Positions 16,704 to 29,048 of a stretch of 64,000 nt of DNA are shown here, one piece after another. This DNA comes from Ramlibacter tataouinensis (GTDB taxonomy: Bacteria > Pseudomonadota > Gammaproteobacteria > Burkholderiales > Burkholderiaceae_C): NCBI GenBank assembly GCA_002427815.1, contig DIZF01000016.1:1-64000 (forward strand), in the 5' to 3' direction. Below the pieces are notes generated by a model that saw only the letters and a list, made by a program, of their open reading frames with translations, was not told where the DNA came from and made no database searches. Position numbers and translations under genes: made by a program. The first letter of the stretch is position 1; the number at the start of each line of letters is the position of its first letter.

Positions 16704-17704
16704 GAGGAACCGACCTCCACGCTTGCCGCTTCCTGTACCGGTCTGCCCTCGGAGACGACATTCCCGATTGGGGACAGCGCGGTGGCGCTCGGCTGTTCGC
16801 CGTGCTTGGCCATGACTTCGAGGAACACGTCTTCCAGGTCGGCCTTGCGGATCTCCACATCCTCCACCCGCAGCCCGGCCTGGCGGATGATCGCCAGGGA
16901 GCGCTCGATGTCGTGTGCGTCCTGCGTCGGCAACTGCACAATGCGGCCGGTGACGCGGGCCTTGCCCTTGAACTCGGGCGGCAGCTCGCCATCGAGCTTG
17001 AAGCGAAGCACGTTGCTGGACGCCGCCTTGAGCAGTTCGCTGGTGCGCTCCAGCGCCACCACCCGCCCGGACTTGAGCATGGCAATGCGCGCGCACAAGG
17101 CCTCGGCCTCTTCCAGGTAATGGGTTGTGAGCAGCACCGTGTGGCCCTGCTTGTTCAGCCGGGCGATGAACGCCCACAAGGTCTGGCGCAGCTCGACGTC
17201 CACGCCCGCAGTGGGCTCATCGAGCACGATCACCCGCGGCTTGTGGACCAGGGCCTGGGCCACCAGGACCCGCCGCTTCATGCCCCCGGAGAGCTGGCGC
17301 ATGTTGGCGTTGGCCTTGTCCGCCAGGCCCAGGCTGTCCAGCAGTTCGCCGATCCAGGCCTCGTTGTTCCTGACGCCGAAATAGCCGGACTGGATGCGAA
17401 GCGCTTCCCGGACGCTGAAAAACGGATCGAACACCAATTCCTGCGGCACCACGCCGAGCTGGCGCCGGGCGTTGGCGTAGTCGGCCTGCACGTCGTGGCC
17501 CCGTACCGTGACCCGTCCGGAGGTGGGGCGGACGAGGCCGGCGAGGATGCTGATCAAGGTGGTCTTGCCCGCGCCATTCGGGCCGAGCAGGCCGAAAAAC
17601 TCGCCCTCCTCGATATCGAAAGTCACGTCCTCCAGGGCCTTGAGCGTGGCGCCACGTGCGAGGGCATAGGTTTTGGAGACGGACTGGAACGAGATCGCGG
17701 GCAT
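16700..17704 (-). CDS. ABC transporter ATP-binding protein (YadG-like)
   Basis: A 334-residue ATPase with Walker A GPNGAGKTT, signature LSGGMKRRVLVAQAL, Walker B VIVLDEPTAGVD and the switch His in LLTTHYLEEAEAL. After the ~230-residue nucleotide-binding domain there is a ~90-residue C-terminal extension (EVMAKHGEQPSAT onwards) of low complexity. It pairs with the permease that overlaps its stop. It could export a lipid, glycan or drug; nothing in the sequence fixes the substrate. Confidence 0.93.
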   Translation of the reverse strand: MPAISFQSVSKTYALARGATLKALEDVTFDIEEGEFFGLLGPNGAGKTTLISILAGLVRPTSGRVTVRGHDVQADYANARRQLGVVPQELVFDPFFSVREALRIQSGYFGVRNNEAWIGELLDSLGLADKANANMRQLSGGMKRRVLVAQALVHKPRVIVLDEPTAGVDVELRQTLWAFIARLNKQGHTVLLTTHYLEEAEALCARIAMLKSGRVVALERTSELLKAASSNVLRFKLDGELPPEFKGKARVTGRIVQLPTQDAHDIERSLAIIRQAGLRVEDVEIRKADLEDVFLEVMAKHGEQPSATALSPIGNVVSEGRPVQEAASVEVGSS

Positions 17705-17762
17705 GGGAGCCCACGATTCTAGCCAGCCCCTCCGGGTGGCGCTGCCGGCCCCCGGGGCAGCC

Positions 17763-18035
17763 CTAGGGCGCAGCCGGCAGCAGTGCGGCCACGCCGTACA
17801 GCGTCGCGAGCTCGCGCAGGCGTGCCGGCAAGCGGCTGACAGAGAACGTCCGGCCCAGGACCAGGGCTTCCCGTCGACATTCCAGCAGGACCGCCAGCGC
17901 GGAGGAATCGAAGTGTGTCAACGCTCCCGCATCGGCCACCACCGCCGATTCGGCCTGCGAGCGCAGGGCCTGGGTCAGCATACGCGCGCACGGCCCCGCC
18001 TGTTCATGGGTGAGTCGCGCCGGCAGGACCAACAT
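17763..18035 (-). CDS. mlaB: STAS-domain protein MlaB
   Basis: A 90-residue STAS-domain protein with the core VVADAGALTHFDSSALAVLLECRREA, which includes the Asp-Ser-Ser motif around the site that is phosphorylated in anti-anti-sigma factors. In the Mla ABC transporter MlaB binds MlaF on the cytoplasmic side and is needed for complex stability. It is seven bases after mlaC. An overlapping frame in this interval (17719-17991) is a shadow. Confidence 0.87.
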   Translation of the reverse strand: MLVLPARLTHEQAGPCARMLTQALRSQAESAVVADAGALTHFDSSALAVLLECRREALVLGRTFSVSRLPARLRELATLYGVAALLPAAP

Positions 18036-18042
18036 GTCAGCC

Positions 18043-18684
18043 TTACCCCTTCTTCGCGTTGGATTTGTTCCGCTCGGCCAAGGTCGCGATCAGTCCATCG
18101 AGACCATTGGCGTTGATTTCGGGGGCAAACTGATTACGGTAGGTTTCCACCAGCCACACGCCCAACACGTTCAGGTTGTAGATTCTCCAGCCCGCACCCT
18201 GTCCGGGCGTCTTTTCCAGCCGGTAATCCAGCTCGATGGGTTCGCCCCGGCCGCGGATTTCGGTTCGGACCAGCACATCGGTGTCCGAGGGTGAGCTGCG
18301 CTGTGGCTTGATGCTGATGGTCTGGTCGTCGACCTGCGCCAAGGCACCGGAGTAAGTCCGCACCATCAGTATCTTGAACTCTTCCTCCAGCCGTTTCTTC
18401 TGCTCTGGCGTGGCTTTGCGCCAAGCGGGCCCCACGGCAGCGGCGGCCATTCGCTCGAAGTTCACGTTGGGCATGATCTTGCTGTCAACGAGGGCGATGA
18501 TCCTGCCGGTATCGCCCGCTTTGATCGCTTTATCTGCCTTGATGGCGGCCAACACCTCGTCGGACAGTCGCTTGATCAGCGCGTCGGGCGCCTCGTCGGC
18601 TGCCAGTGCCAGCGGCGCCAGGCCGGCGCCAGCAGTCAGAACCAGCGAAACGGCCGTCATTTGTATGAGAACACGTCTTTTCAT
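18043..18684 (-). CDS. mlaC: periplasmic phospholipid carrier MlaC
   Basis: MlaC shuttles phospholipid between the outer-membrane MlaA complex and the inner-membrane MlaFEDB transporter. The 213-residue protein begins MKRRVLIQM with a cleavable signal peptide ending about ALAADEAP. The mature part has the family pattern: KIMPNVNFERMAAAAVGPAWRKA, EEFKILMVRTYSGAL, and GAGWRIYNLNVLGVWLVETYRNQF. The start at 18684 was preferred over an in-frame codon at 18720 because it gives a normal signal peptide. Confidence 0.95.
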   Translation of the reverse strand: MKRRVLIQMTAVSLVLTAGAGLAPLALAADEAPDALIKRLSDEVLAAIKADKAIKAGDTGRIIALVDSKIMPNVNFERMAAAAVGPAWRKATPEQKKRLEEEFKILMVRTYSGALAQVDDQTISIKPQRSSPSDTDVLVRTEIRGRGEPIELDYRLEKTPGQGAGWRIYNLNVLGVWLVETYRNQFAPEINANGLDGLIATLAERNKSNAKKG

Positions 18685-18782
18685 TTGTTGAATCCCTTCT
18701 TGCGGGTCTCCCGCGATCATCGTTGGAACAGCAGACTCCAGCCCGGTTCCGATAGCTGCTCGGCGGTTGCAACAGCGTGCAA

Positions 18783-19634
18783 CTACGGTTTGGCGCCCGG
18801 CGCAGGTGCTCCCGCGCCGGTCGGCGGCGTTTCAGCGGGCTTGTCCAGCGGCGGCACCTCACCGGAGTTTTCCGTGGAATCGCCGTTGGCCTTGGGCTCC
18901 CGGCCCTCTGTGTCCGAAGTCTTGTTTTCGGAAATCTCGGCCCGCCGCCTCTGCAGGTGAGCGTCCCGGGTGAAGCTGTACTTGTCCAACGCCGCTTCGT
19001 CCAGGATCGCGCTGGCGCGCAGCAGGTTGGAACGCACGTCCACCGCTTCCAGCACGTACAGGCCGTACCGGGTGTCCCAGGGCTCCACGTAATGCAGAGG
19101 GTCGCCCTTGCGGTCCAACGGGAGGGCCAGGGCATCGCGGACAGTCGACGGGCCGAAAAAAGGCAGAACGAGATAAGGACCGGCGGGAACACCCCAGCGG
19201 CCCAGAGTCTGACCGAAGTCCTCCTTGTGGCGCTCGATATTGAGCTCGCTGGCGATGTCCAGGATGCCGCCGAAACCGAAGAACGTATTGAAGTTGAACC
19301 GCAGGATATTTTCGCCCGCGTTGAGGAACTTCGCTTGCAGCACACTGTTGACGAATGACCAGGCGTCGCCCAGGTTGCCGAAGAAATTGCTCACGCCCGT
19401 CCGCACCAGGGGCGGCAGGACGTTCCTGTAGACCGTGGCGGCCGGCTTGAGGGCCACCGAGTCGAGCCCTTCGTTGAACTGCATGACATGCCGGTTGAAA
19501 GGCTCGAACGGATCGCGCGGGTTGGCGTTGGGGCCGCTGGCGCAACCGGCTAGCCCTGACAGGAGGCCGACCGCAAGCACCCCGGCCATTCCGCGCCGCA
19601 GGGCCCGGGCCGGAATAATCGTGAAGGATGTCAT
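18783..19634 (-). CDS. mlaA: outer-membrane lipoprotein MlaA (VacJ)
   Basis: MlaA sits in the outer membrane and removes mislocalised phospholipid from the outer leaflet. The 283-residue precursor has a signal peptide with lipobox LAGC (about residues 27-30), then DPFEPFNRHVMQFNE, the NNFFGNLGD-type helix (seen as VSNFFGNLGDAWSFVN), NTFFGFGGILDIASE and WGVPAGPYLVLPFFGPST. A long Pro/Glu/Ala-rich tail of about 50 residues follows the conserved core. It overlaps mlaD as ATGA. In E. coli mlaA is unlinked; here it is inside the operon, as usual in betaproteobacteria. Confidence 0.96.
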   Translation of the reverse strand: MTSFTIIPARALRRGMAGVLAVGLLSGLAGCASGPNANPRDPFEPFNRHVMQFNEGLDSVALKPAATVYRNVLPPLVRTGVSNFFGNLGDAWSFVNSVLQAKFLNAGENILRFNFNTFFGFGGILDIASELNIERHKEDFGQTLGRWGVPAGPYLVLPFFGPSTVRDALALPLDRKGDPLHYVEPWDTRYGLYVLEAVDVRSNLLRASAILDEAALDKYSFTRDAHLQRRRAEISENKTSDTEGREPKANGDSTENSGEVPPLDKPAETPPTGAGAPAPGAKP

Positions 19635-20119
19635 TTCTTGGAATTGCCGGCAGCCGGGGTACTGGCCTCGGCCGCCTTGCTGAAAAGGAACTGACCAATC
19701 AGGTTCTCCAGCACCACGGCGGACTGGGTAGCCGTAATGGTATCGCCTTGTGCCAGATTCTTCTCGTCGGCGCCGGCCTGGATGCCGATGTACTGCTCCC
19801 CGAGCAGGCCACTGGTGAGGATCTTCACGGAACTGTCCTTGGGAAAGGCGTAGCGGTTTTCCAGCGAGAGCGTGGCCACGGCCTGATACGACTTGTCGTC
19901 GAAGGTGATCGACTCGACTCTGCCGACGACGACGCCGGCACTCTTGACCGCAGCATGGGGCTTGAGCCCGCCGACGTTGTCGAACTTGGCGGTGACGCGG
20001 TATTCCGACTGGAAACTCAGGGTCAGCAGGTTGGCCGCCTTGAGGGCCAGGAACAGGATGGCCACCAGGCCGATGATCACGAACAGGCCCACCCACACAT
20101 CATTTTTGGAACGCTGCAC
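19631..20119 (-). CDS. mlaD: MCE-domain lipid transport protein MlaD
   Basis: MlaD forms a hexameric ring anchored in the inner membrane that receives lipid from MlaC and passes it to MlaE. The 162-residue protein has one N-terminal membrane helix (VWVGLFVIIGLVAILFLAL) and an MCE domain (YRVTAKFDNVGGLKPHAAVKSAGV, GLLGEQYIGIQAG). The start codon is GTG at 20119, supported by AGGAGG seven bases upstream. The family often starts at this point. It lies ten bases after mlaE. Confidence 0.96.
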   Translation of the reverse strand: MQRSKNDVWVGLFVIIGLVAILFLALKAANLLTLSFQSEYRVTAKFDNVGGLKPHAAVKSAGVVVGRVESITFDDKSYQAVATLSLENRYAFPKDSSVKILTSGLLGEQYIGIQAGADEKNLAQGDTITATQSAVVLENLIGQFLFSKAAEASTPAAGNSKK

Positions 20120-20129
20120 GGAGCTCCTC

Positions 20130-20912
20130 CTAGATACTGAACATCATGACGGTCAGGATGAAGTCCAGACCCAACACCGACAACGACGCCATCACGACCG
20201 TACGGGTGGTGGCGCTGGAAACACCCTCGGGCGTGGGCTGGGCCTCGAATCCCTGCAGCAGCGCGATGAAGGTCACGGCGACGCCAAAAACAAGACTCTT
20301 GATGCAGCCGTTGCCGACATCCTTCCAGACGTCGACACCGCCCTGCATCTGGCTCCAGAAGGAGCCGGAGTCGATGCCGATCAGCAGCACCCCGACCACA
20401 TAACCGCCAAAAATACCGACCGCGCTGAACACAGCCGCAAGCAAAGGCATGGCAATCACACCGCCCCAGAAACGGGGCGCCAGGACGCGGCTGATCGGGT
20501 CAACCGCCATCATTTCCATGGCCATGATCTGCTCGCCGGCGCGCATCAGGCCGATCTCGGCAGTCAATGACGCGCCCGCCCGGCCCGCAAACAGCAGGGC
20601 CGTGATCACTGGCCCCAGTTCCCGCACCAGGCTCAGCGCGACCAGCAGGCCCAGGGCCTCCGATGAGCCGTACCGCTGCAAGGTGTAGTAGCCCTGCAGC
20701 CCCAACACGAAGCCCACGAACAGGCCCGACACCGTGATGATGGCCAGCGAATAGTTGCCCAGGAAGTGGATCTGGTCGCGCACCAGGTTGAAGCGGCGCA
20801 GGCTGGCACCGAGCAGGCTCAACAGCCGCAACAGGAGCCGGGCCCCGTGACCCCAGTTGGCCAGCAGCTTCCGGGTCCCGTAGCCAACGTCGGCGGGTCG
20901 ATACCAGCTCAT
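20130..20912 (-). CDS. mlaE: lipid asymmetry ABC transporter permease MlaE
   Basis: The 260-residue integral membrane subunit of MlaFEDB. It has an N-terminal amphipathic region and then five to six membrane helices with the family blocks GLFVGFVLGLQGYYTLQRYGS, RELGPVITALLFAGRAGAS, EIGLMRAGEQI, and the C-terminal GVSSATTRTVV. It overlaps mlaF as ATGA and precedes mlaD by ten bases. Confidence 0.96.
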   Translation of the reverse strand: MSWYRPADVGYGTRKLLANWGHGARLLLRLLSLLGASLRRFNLVRDQIHFLGNYSLAIITVSGLFVGFVLGLQGYYTLQRYGSSEALGLLVALSLVRELGPVITALLFAGRAGASLTAEIGLMRAGEQIMAMEMMAVDPISRVLAPRFWGGVIAMPLLAAVFSAVGIFGGYVVGVLLIGIDSGSFWSQMQGGVDVWKDVGNGCIKSLVFGVAVTFIALLQGFEAQPTPEGVSSATTRTVVMASLSVLGLDFILTVMMFSI

Positions 20913-21724
20913 CCGAGCCCCCCGCTGTAGTCCTGCGCCACGGTGGGCCCCGGATAGTGAAACTGCACCGGACCCTCGCTGAGGGCGTGCACAAACTGAT
21001 AGACCAGCGGGTCCGACGACTCGCGCACCTGCTGGGGCGTGCCCTGCGCGGCGATCCGGCCATTCGCCAGCACGATCACCTGGTCCGACATATGAAAGGT
21101 TTCGGGAATCTCGTGGGAGACCACCAGACTCGTGATGCCCAGAGTGTCGTTGAGCTGGCGGATCAGCCGGGCTGCGGTGCCCAGGGAAATCGGGTCCAGC
21201 CCGGAGAACGGTTCGTCGTACATGATGAGATCGGGGTCGAGCGCGATGGCACGCGCCAGCGCCGCGCGGCGGCTCATGCCGCCCGAGATTTCGGAAGGCA
21301 TGAGGTCACAGGCGCCACGCAGGCCGACCGCCTCGAGCTTCATCAGCACGACATCCCGAATCAGGCTTTCCGGCAGCCCGGTGCTTTCGCGCAACGGAAA
21401 TGCCACATTATCGAAGACGCTGAGGTCTGCGAACAGCGCGCCGAACTGGAACAGCATGCCCATGCGACGCCGAACGGCGTAAAGGCCGTCGTGGTCGAGC
21501 TGCCCGACATCGCGCCCATCGAACAGCACCTCGCCCTTTTGCGCCCGGACCTGGCCCCCGATCAACCGTAGCATGGTCGTCTTGCCGCCTCCCGAGGCAC
21601 CCATCAGGGACGTGACCTTGCCGCGCTGCACCGTGAGCGAGATGTCTTCCAGGACGAAGCGGTCCCCATAGCCAAAGCTCAGATGGCGGCATTCGACAAG
21701 CGCCGTGGAATCGGGATCGGACAT
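20909..21724 (-). CDS. mlaF: lipid asymmetry ABC transporter ATPase MlaF
   Basis: The 271-residue ATPase has Walker A GASGGGKTT, the MlaF-type signature ISGGMSRRAALARAIA, Walker B LIMYDEPFSGLDP and the switch His in VVSHEIPETF. It powers lipid transfer between the inner membrane and MlaC. The ATG at 21724 gives the normal length; an in-frame ATG 11 codons upstream (21757) is possible, and neither has a strong ribosome site. It heads the run mlaF-E-D-A-C-B and lies 171 bases after the gltD stop. Confidence 0.95.
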   Translation of the reverse strand: MSDPDSTALVECRHLSFGYGDRFVLEDISLTVQRGKVTSLMGASGGGKTTMLRLIGGQVRAQKGEVLFDGRDVGQLDHDGLYAVRRRMGMLFQFGALFADLSVFDNVAFPLRESTGLPESLIRDVVLMKLEAVGLRGACDLMPSEISGGMSRRAALARAIALDPDLIMYDEPFSGLDPISLGTAARLIRQLNDTLGITSLVVSHEIPETFHMSDQVIVLANGRIAAQGTPQQVRESSDPLVYQFVHALSEGPVQFHYPGPTVAQDYSGGLG

Positions 21725-21895
21725 CCGGGCAGGACCGGCCGGGACAGGCCCGACCATGAGTGAAGAGGCTGGAATGATACGGCTTCGCCCGTGAGCGCGT
21801 CAGTCGCCTCGGCGCAGCCCGGTATCACGCGCCGCCAGCGCGTCAGATCGCTGACCCCCCATTACGGATTCATCGACCCCGGGGGTTTGCGGCGG

Positions 21896-23362
21896 TCAGC
21901 GCGGCAGGTCGCTAAACCCCATCAGATACTCATCGACCGCGCGCGCCGCCTGCCGACCCTCGCGAATCGCCCACACCACCAGGGATTGTCCGCGGCGCAT
22001 GTCGCCCGCCGCGAAGACGCCCGGCACATTCGTCGAATAGCCGCCGATGAAGTCAGTGCTCGCCTTGGCATTGCCGCGGTTGTCTTTTTCGACCCCGAAG
22101 CCCTCCAGGACGGTGGCGACCGGACTGACGAAGCCCATGGCCAGCAACACCATGTCAGCCTTGAGCAGCTTCTCGCTGCCCGGCACCTCGCTCATCTTGC
22201 CGTCCTTCCACTCCACGCGCACTGTCTTCAGCCCCGTCACCTTGCCGTTTTCGCCGATGAATTCCTTGGTCAAAATCGCGAACTCGCGTTCGCAACCCTC
22301 TTCGTGGCTGGAACTGGTGCGCATCTTGTAAGGCCAGTAGGGCCAGGTCAACGGCTTGTTCTCTTCCTCGGGCGGCTGCGGCAACAACTCGAACTGCGTC
22401 ACGCTCAACGCGCCGTGGCGATTGCTGGTGCCGACGCAATCCGAGCCGGTATCGCCGCCGCCGATCACGATGACATGCTTGCCGTCTGCCCGGATCTGGC
22501 CTTTCACCTTGTCGCCGACATTGACCTTGTTCTGCAGGGGCAGGAATTCCATGGCGAAATGGATTCCGTCGAGTTCGCGGCCGGGCACCGGCAAGTCGCG
22601 CGATTGCTCGGCCCCGCCGCTCAGCACCACGGCGTCGAATTGCCCGCGCAGTTCTTCCGGCGTGATGGTTTCCTTGGCCCAATTGGTGATCTTGGACCCC
22701 TTGGGCAACTTGCCCACCATCACGCCGGTGCGCACCGTCACACCCTCGGCCTTCATCTGTTCGACGCGGCGGTCGATCTGGATCTTCTCCATTTTGAAGT
22801 CCGGAATGCCATAGCGCAGCAGGCCGCCGATGCGGTCGTTCTTCTCGAACAGCGTCACGTCGTGGCCGGCCCGCGCCAACTGCTGCGCCGCTGCCATGCC
22901 GGCCGGCCCGGAGCCGACAATCGCCACTTTCTTGCCAGTCCTGATCCTGGCCGGCCTGGGCTGGACCCAGCCATGCTCCCAGGCCCGGTCGATGATCGCG
23001 TGCTCGATCGACTTGATGCCCACCGGGTCATCGTTGACGTTCAAGGTGCACGCCGCCTCGCACGGAGCCGGACAGATACGCCCGGTGAACTCGGGAAAAT
23101 TGTTGGTCGACTCCAGCACGGTCCAGGCGTTGCGCCAGTCCTGCCGGTACACCAGGTCGTTGAAGTCGGGAATGATGTTGTTGACCGGGCACCCGCTATT
23201 GCAGAAAGGCGTGCCGCAATCCATGCAGCGCGCACCCTGGATGCCCGCCTGCTCGTCGGTCAGCCCAACGACGAACTCCTTGTAGTGCTTCAAGCGCTCG
23301 GGCACCGGGCGATGGCCCTCTTCCAGCCGCTCGTACTCCATGAAGCCGGTGATCTTTCCCAT
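21896..23362 (-). CDS. gltD: glutamate synthase (NADPH) small subunit GltD
   Basis: The small subunit passes electrons from NADPH through FAD and iron-sulfur clusters to GltB. The 488-residue protein has the N-terminal cysteine-rich cluster region CMDCGTPFCNSGCPVNN and a second group CPAPCEAACT, an FAD-binding GSGPAGMAAAQQLARAG, and an NADPH site VIGGGDTGSDC. The C-terminal GVFAAGDMRRGQSLVVWAI is typical. It follows gltB by 59 bases on the same strand. Confidence 0.98.
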   Translation of the reverse strand: MGKITGFMEYERLEEGHRPVPERLKHYKEFVVGLTDEQAGIQGARCMDCGTPFCNSGCPVNNIIPDFNDLVYRQDWRNAWTVLESTNNFPEFTGRICPAPCEAACTLNVNDDPVGIKSIEHAIIDRAWEHGWVQPRPARIRTGKKVAIVGSGPAGMAAAQQLARAGHDVTLFEKNDRIGGLLRYGIPDFKMEKIQIDRRVEQMKAEGVTVRTGVMVGKLPKGSKITNWAKETITPEELRGQFDAVVLSGGAEQSRDLPVPGRELDGIHFAMEFLPLQNKVNVGDKVKGQIRADGKHVIVIGGGDTGSDCVGTSNRHGALSVTQFELLPQPPEEENKPLTWPYWPYKMRTSSSHEEGCEREFAILTKEFIGENGKVTGLKTVRVEWKDGKMSEVPGSEKLLKADMVLLAMGFVSPVATVLEGFGVEKDNRGNAKASTDFIGGYSTNVPGVFAAGDMRRGQSLVVWAIREGRQAARAVDEYLMGFSDLPR

Positions 23363-23421
23363 GGTTCTTCCTTAGCCCTTTCTTCTTGCGAGACAGATCT
23401 TCAGCCCTGTCCCCGACATTT

Positions 23422-28146
<4,725 letters not shown>

Positions 28147-28177
28147 GGCGCACTCCTGCTTTTGGACGAGGACCCGA

Positions 28178-28206
28178 AGAATACTGCACCGCAACAACAA
28201 TGCCAA
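28178..28206 (-). promoter_or_regulatory. putative gltB promoter abutting a transposase element
   Basis: On the minus strand TTGGCA (28206-28201) and TATTCT (28183-28178) are separated by exactly 17 bases, a good sigma-70 arrangement. The transcript would start near 28171 and give a leader of about 25 bases with AGGAG before the gltB ATG. The -35 is only five bases from the inverted repeat that begins at 28212, so any activator site upstream would fall inside the mobile element. Confidence 0.6.
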
Positions 28207-28211
28207 GCAGA

Positions 28212-28236
28212 ATAACTGGGGTCAGATTCCAATTAT
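28212..28236 (+). repeat. left inverted repeat of the RAYT element
   Basis: It contains TGGGGTCAGATTCCAATT at 28217-28234, which recurs exactly and inverted at 29025-29042. The flanks are also similar (ATAAC before and ATC after). Such GGGGTCAGA-containing repeats commonly flank Transposase_17/RAYT genes in proteobacteria. Confidence 0.85.
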
Positions 28237-28255
28237 CTACCAACCTAAATTGATG

Positions 28256-28990
28256 CTATTTAATTGGGGACAGATTAGTTATCCGATGGAACTCAGGCAG
28301 TGGCCTCTTACCTGTTGGTCTCCCCACCTGCGCCATGCTGACTCGCCGCGACGTTCGCCTTTGCAGATCAGCCACGTAGTCGGGCTCGCCCAGGGCCCAA
28401 CCCCGCAGTACCGAGTCGGTCATGGCCGCCTGCTCTGCCGGACTGATTCCTGACTGCACTAGCCCCGCATAAGCCGCCTCCCGCGCAAACGGTGTGTTCC
28501 CCAGTTCCCAGTAAATCGGATGAGGAGAAATCAAACGGTCATTCCGTCGACCCACATAGTGGGAATAGCTCGACCAGGGATATTCACCGACCGTCTCGGT
28601 CATGCCTGCGCGCACGGGGTTGAGGTCAATGTAGGCCATGCAAGCGAGCAGATAGCGCTCGGCCTGAATCAATGTGGAGCGATACCGGCCTTCCCATAAG
28701 GTGCCCGTGCGCTCTTGGCGCTGGTTGAAGTAGCGCACATATCGTCGACCGACCGACTGCATCATTTGCGGTATTCCGGCCGCGGTTTCGGGCGTGGCAA
28801 GAAGATGAAAGTGGTTGCTCATCAGCACGTAGGCATGAATGGCCACGCTCGACTTCCGGGCATGTTCGTCCAGCATGGCCAGCAGTGTCTCGTAGTCCGC
28901 CCCGGTCGTGAAGATGGACTGCCGGTTATTGCCGCGCTGGATGATGTGGTGGGGGTAACCGGGGACGGTCAATCGGGGAAGGCGAGCCAT
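28256..28990 (-). CDS. REP-associated tyrosine transposase (RAYT, Transposase_17)
   Basis: The 244-residue protein begins MARLPRLTVPGYPHHIIQRG, typical of RAYT enzymes. The HUH motif is His60-Phe-His62 (MSNHFHLL), and the nucleophile Tyr120 sits in the conserved AYIDLNPVRAGM. WSSYSHYVG and a C-terminal GRPTGKRPLPE tail follow. RAYTs nick single-stranded REP hairpins; most are single-copy genes. The final codons (RITNLSPIK) are read from a diverged copy of the terminal repeat motif. The gene appears intact. A longer open frame begins upstream, within the neighbouring gene. Confidence 0.92.
   Translation of the reverse strand: MARLPRLTVPGYPHHIIQRGNNRQSIFTTGADYETLLAMLDEHARKSSVAIHAYVLMSNHFHLLATPETAAGIPQMMQSVGRRYVRYFNQRQERTGTLWEGRYRSTLIQAERYLLACMAYIDLNPVRAGMTETVGEYPWSSYSHYVGRRNDRLISPHPIYWELGNTPFAREAAYAGLVQSGISPAEQAAMTDSVLRGWALGEPDYVADLQRRTSRRVSMAQVGRPTGKRPLPEFHRITNLSPIK
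28261..28284 (+). repeat. third, diverged copy of the element repeat
   Basis: AATTGGGGACAGATTAGTTAT-like sequence (starting 28262) matches the core of the left repeat (TGGGGTCAGATT) with one change and in the same direction, about 46 bases away. It overlaps the last codons of the transposase gene. Two direct copies at one end and one inverted copy at the other is the layout expected of a REP/BIME-type group. Confidence 0.65.
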
Positions 28991-29020
28991 GGAGGTTCCG
29001 GCTCCATATCGGAAGCCGGC

Positions 29021-29048
29021 GATAAATTGGAATCTGACCCCAATTATG
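29021..29048 (-). repeat. right inverted repeat of the RAYT element
   Basis: AATTGGAATCTGACCCCA at 29025-29042 is the exact reverse complement of the left repeat core. The TAA stop of the leftward methyltransferase gene (29046-29044) lies within its outer edge. Confidence 0.85.

Larger units (their letters stand above)
28212..29048 (-). mobile_element. RAYT transposase gene with flanking inverted repeats
   Basis: A unit of about 837 bases formed by an 18-base perfect inverted repeat at each end and one Y1-type (HUH) transposase gene between them. A third, imperfect copy of the motif lies at 28261-28284, inside the 3' end of the transposase gene. No target duplication is evident, as expected for HUH enzymes. 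It separates the gltB promoter from the methyltransferase gene, and that gene's stop codon lies inside the right repeat. It could be an autonomous IS200/IS605-like element or a domesticated REP-associated gene. Confidence 0.7.

Noticed and set aside
21849..21899. Inverted repeat CGCTGACC/GGTCAGCG near the gltD end considered as a terminator
   Set aside because: The loop is about 36 or more bases and there is no T run; not a convincing intrinsic terminator.
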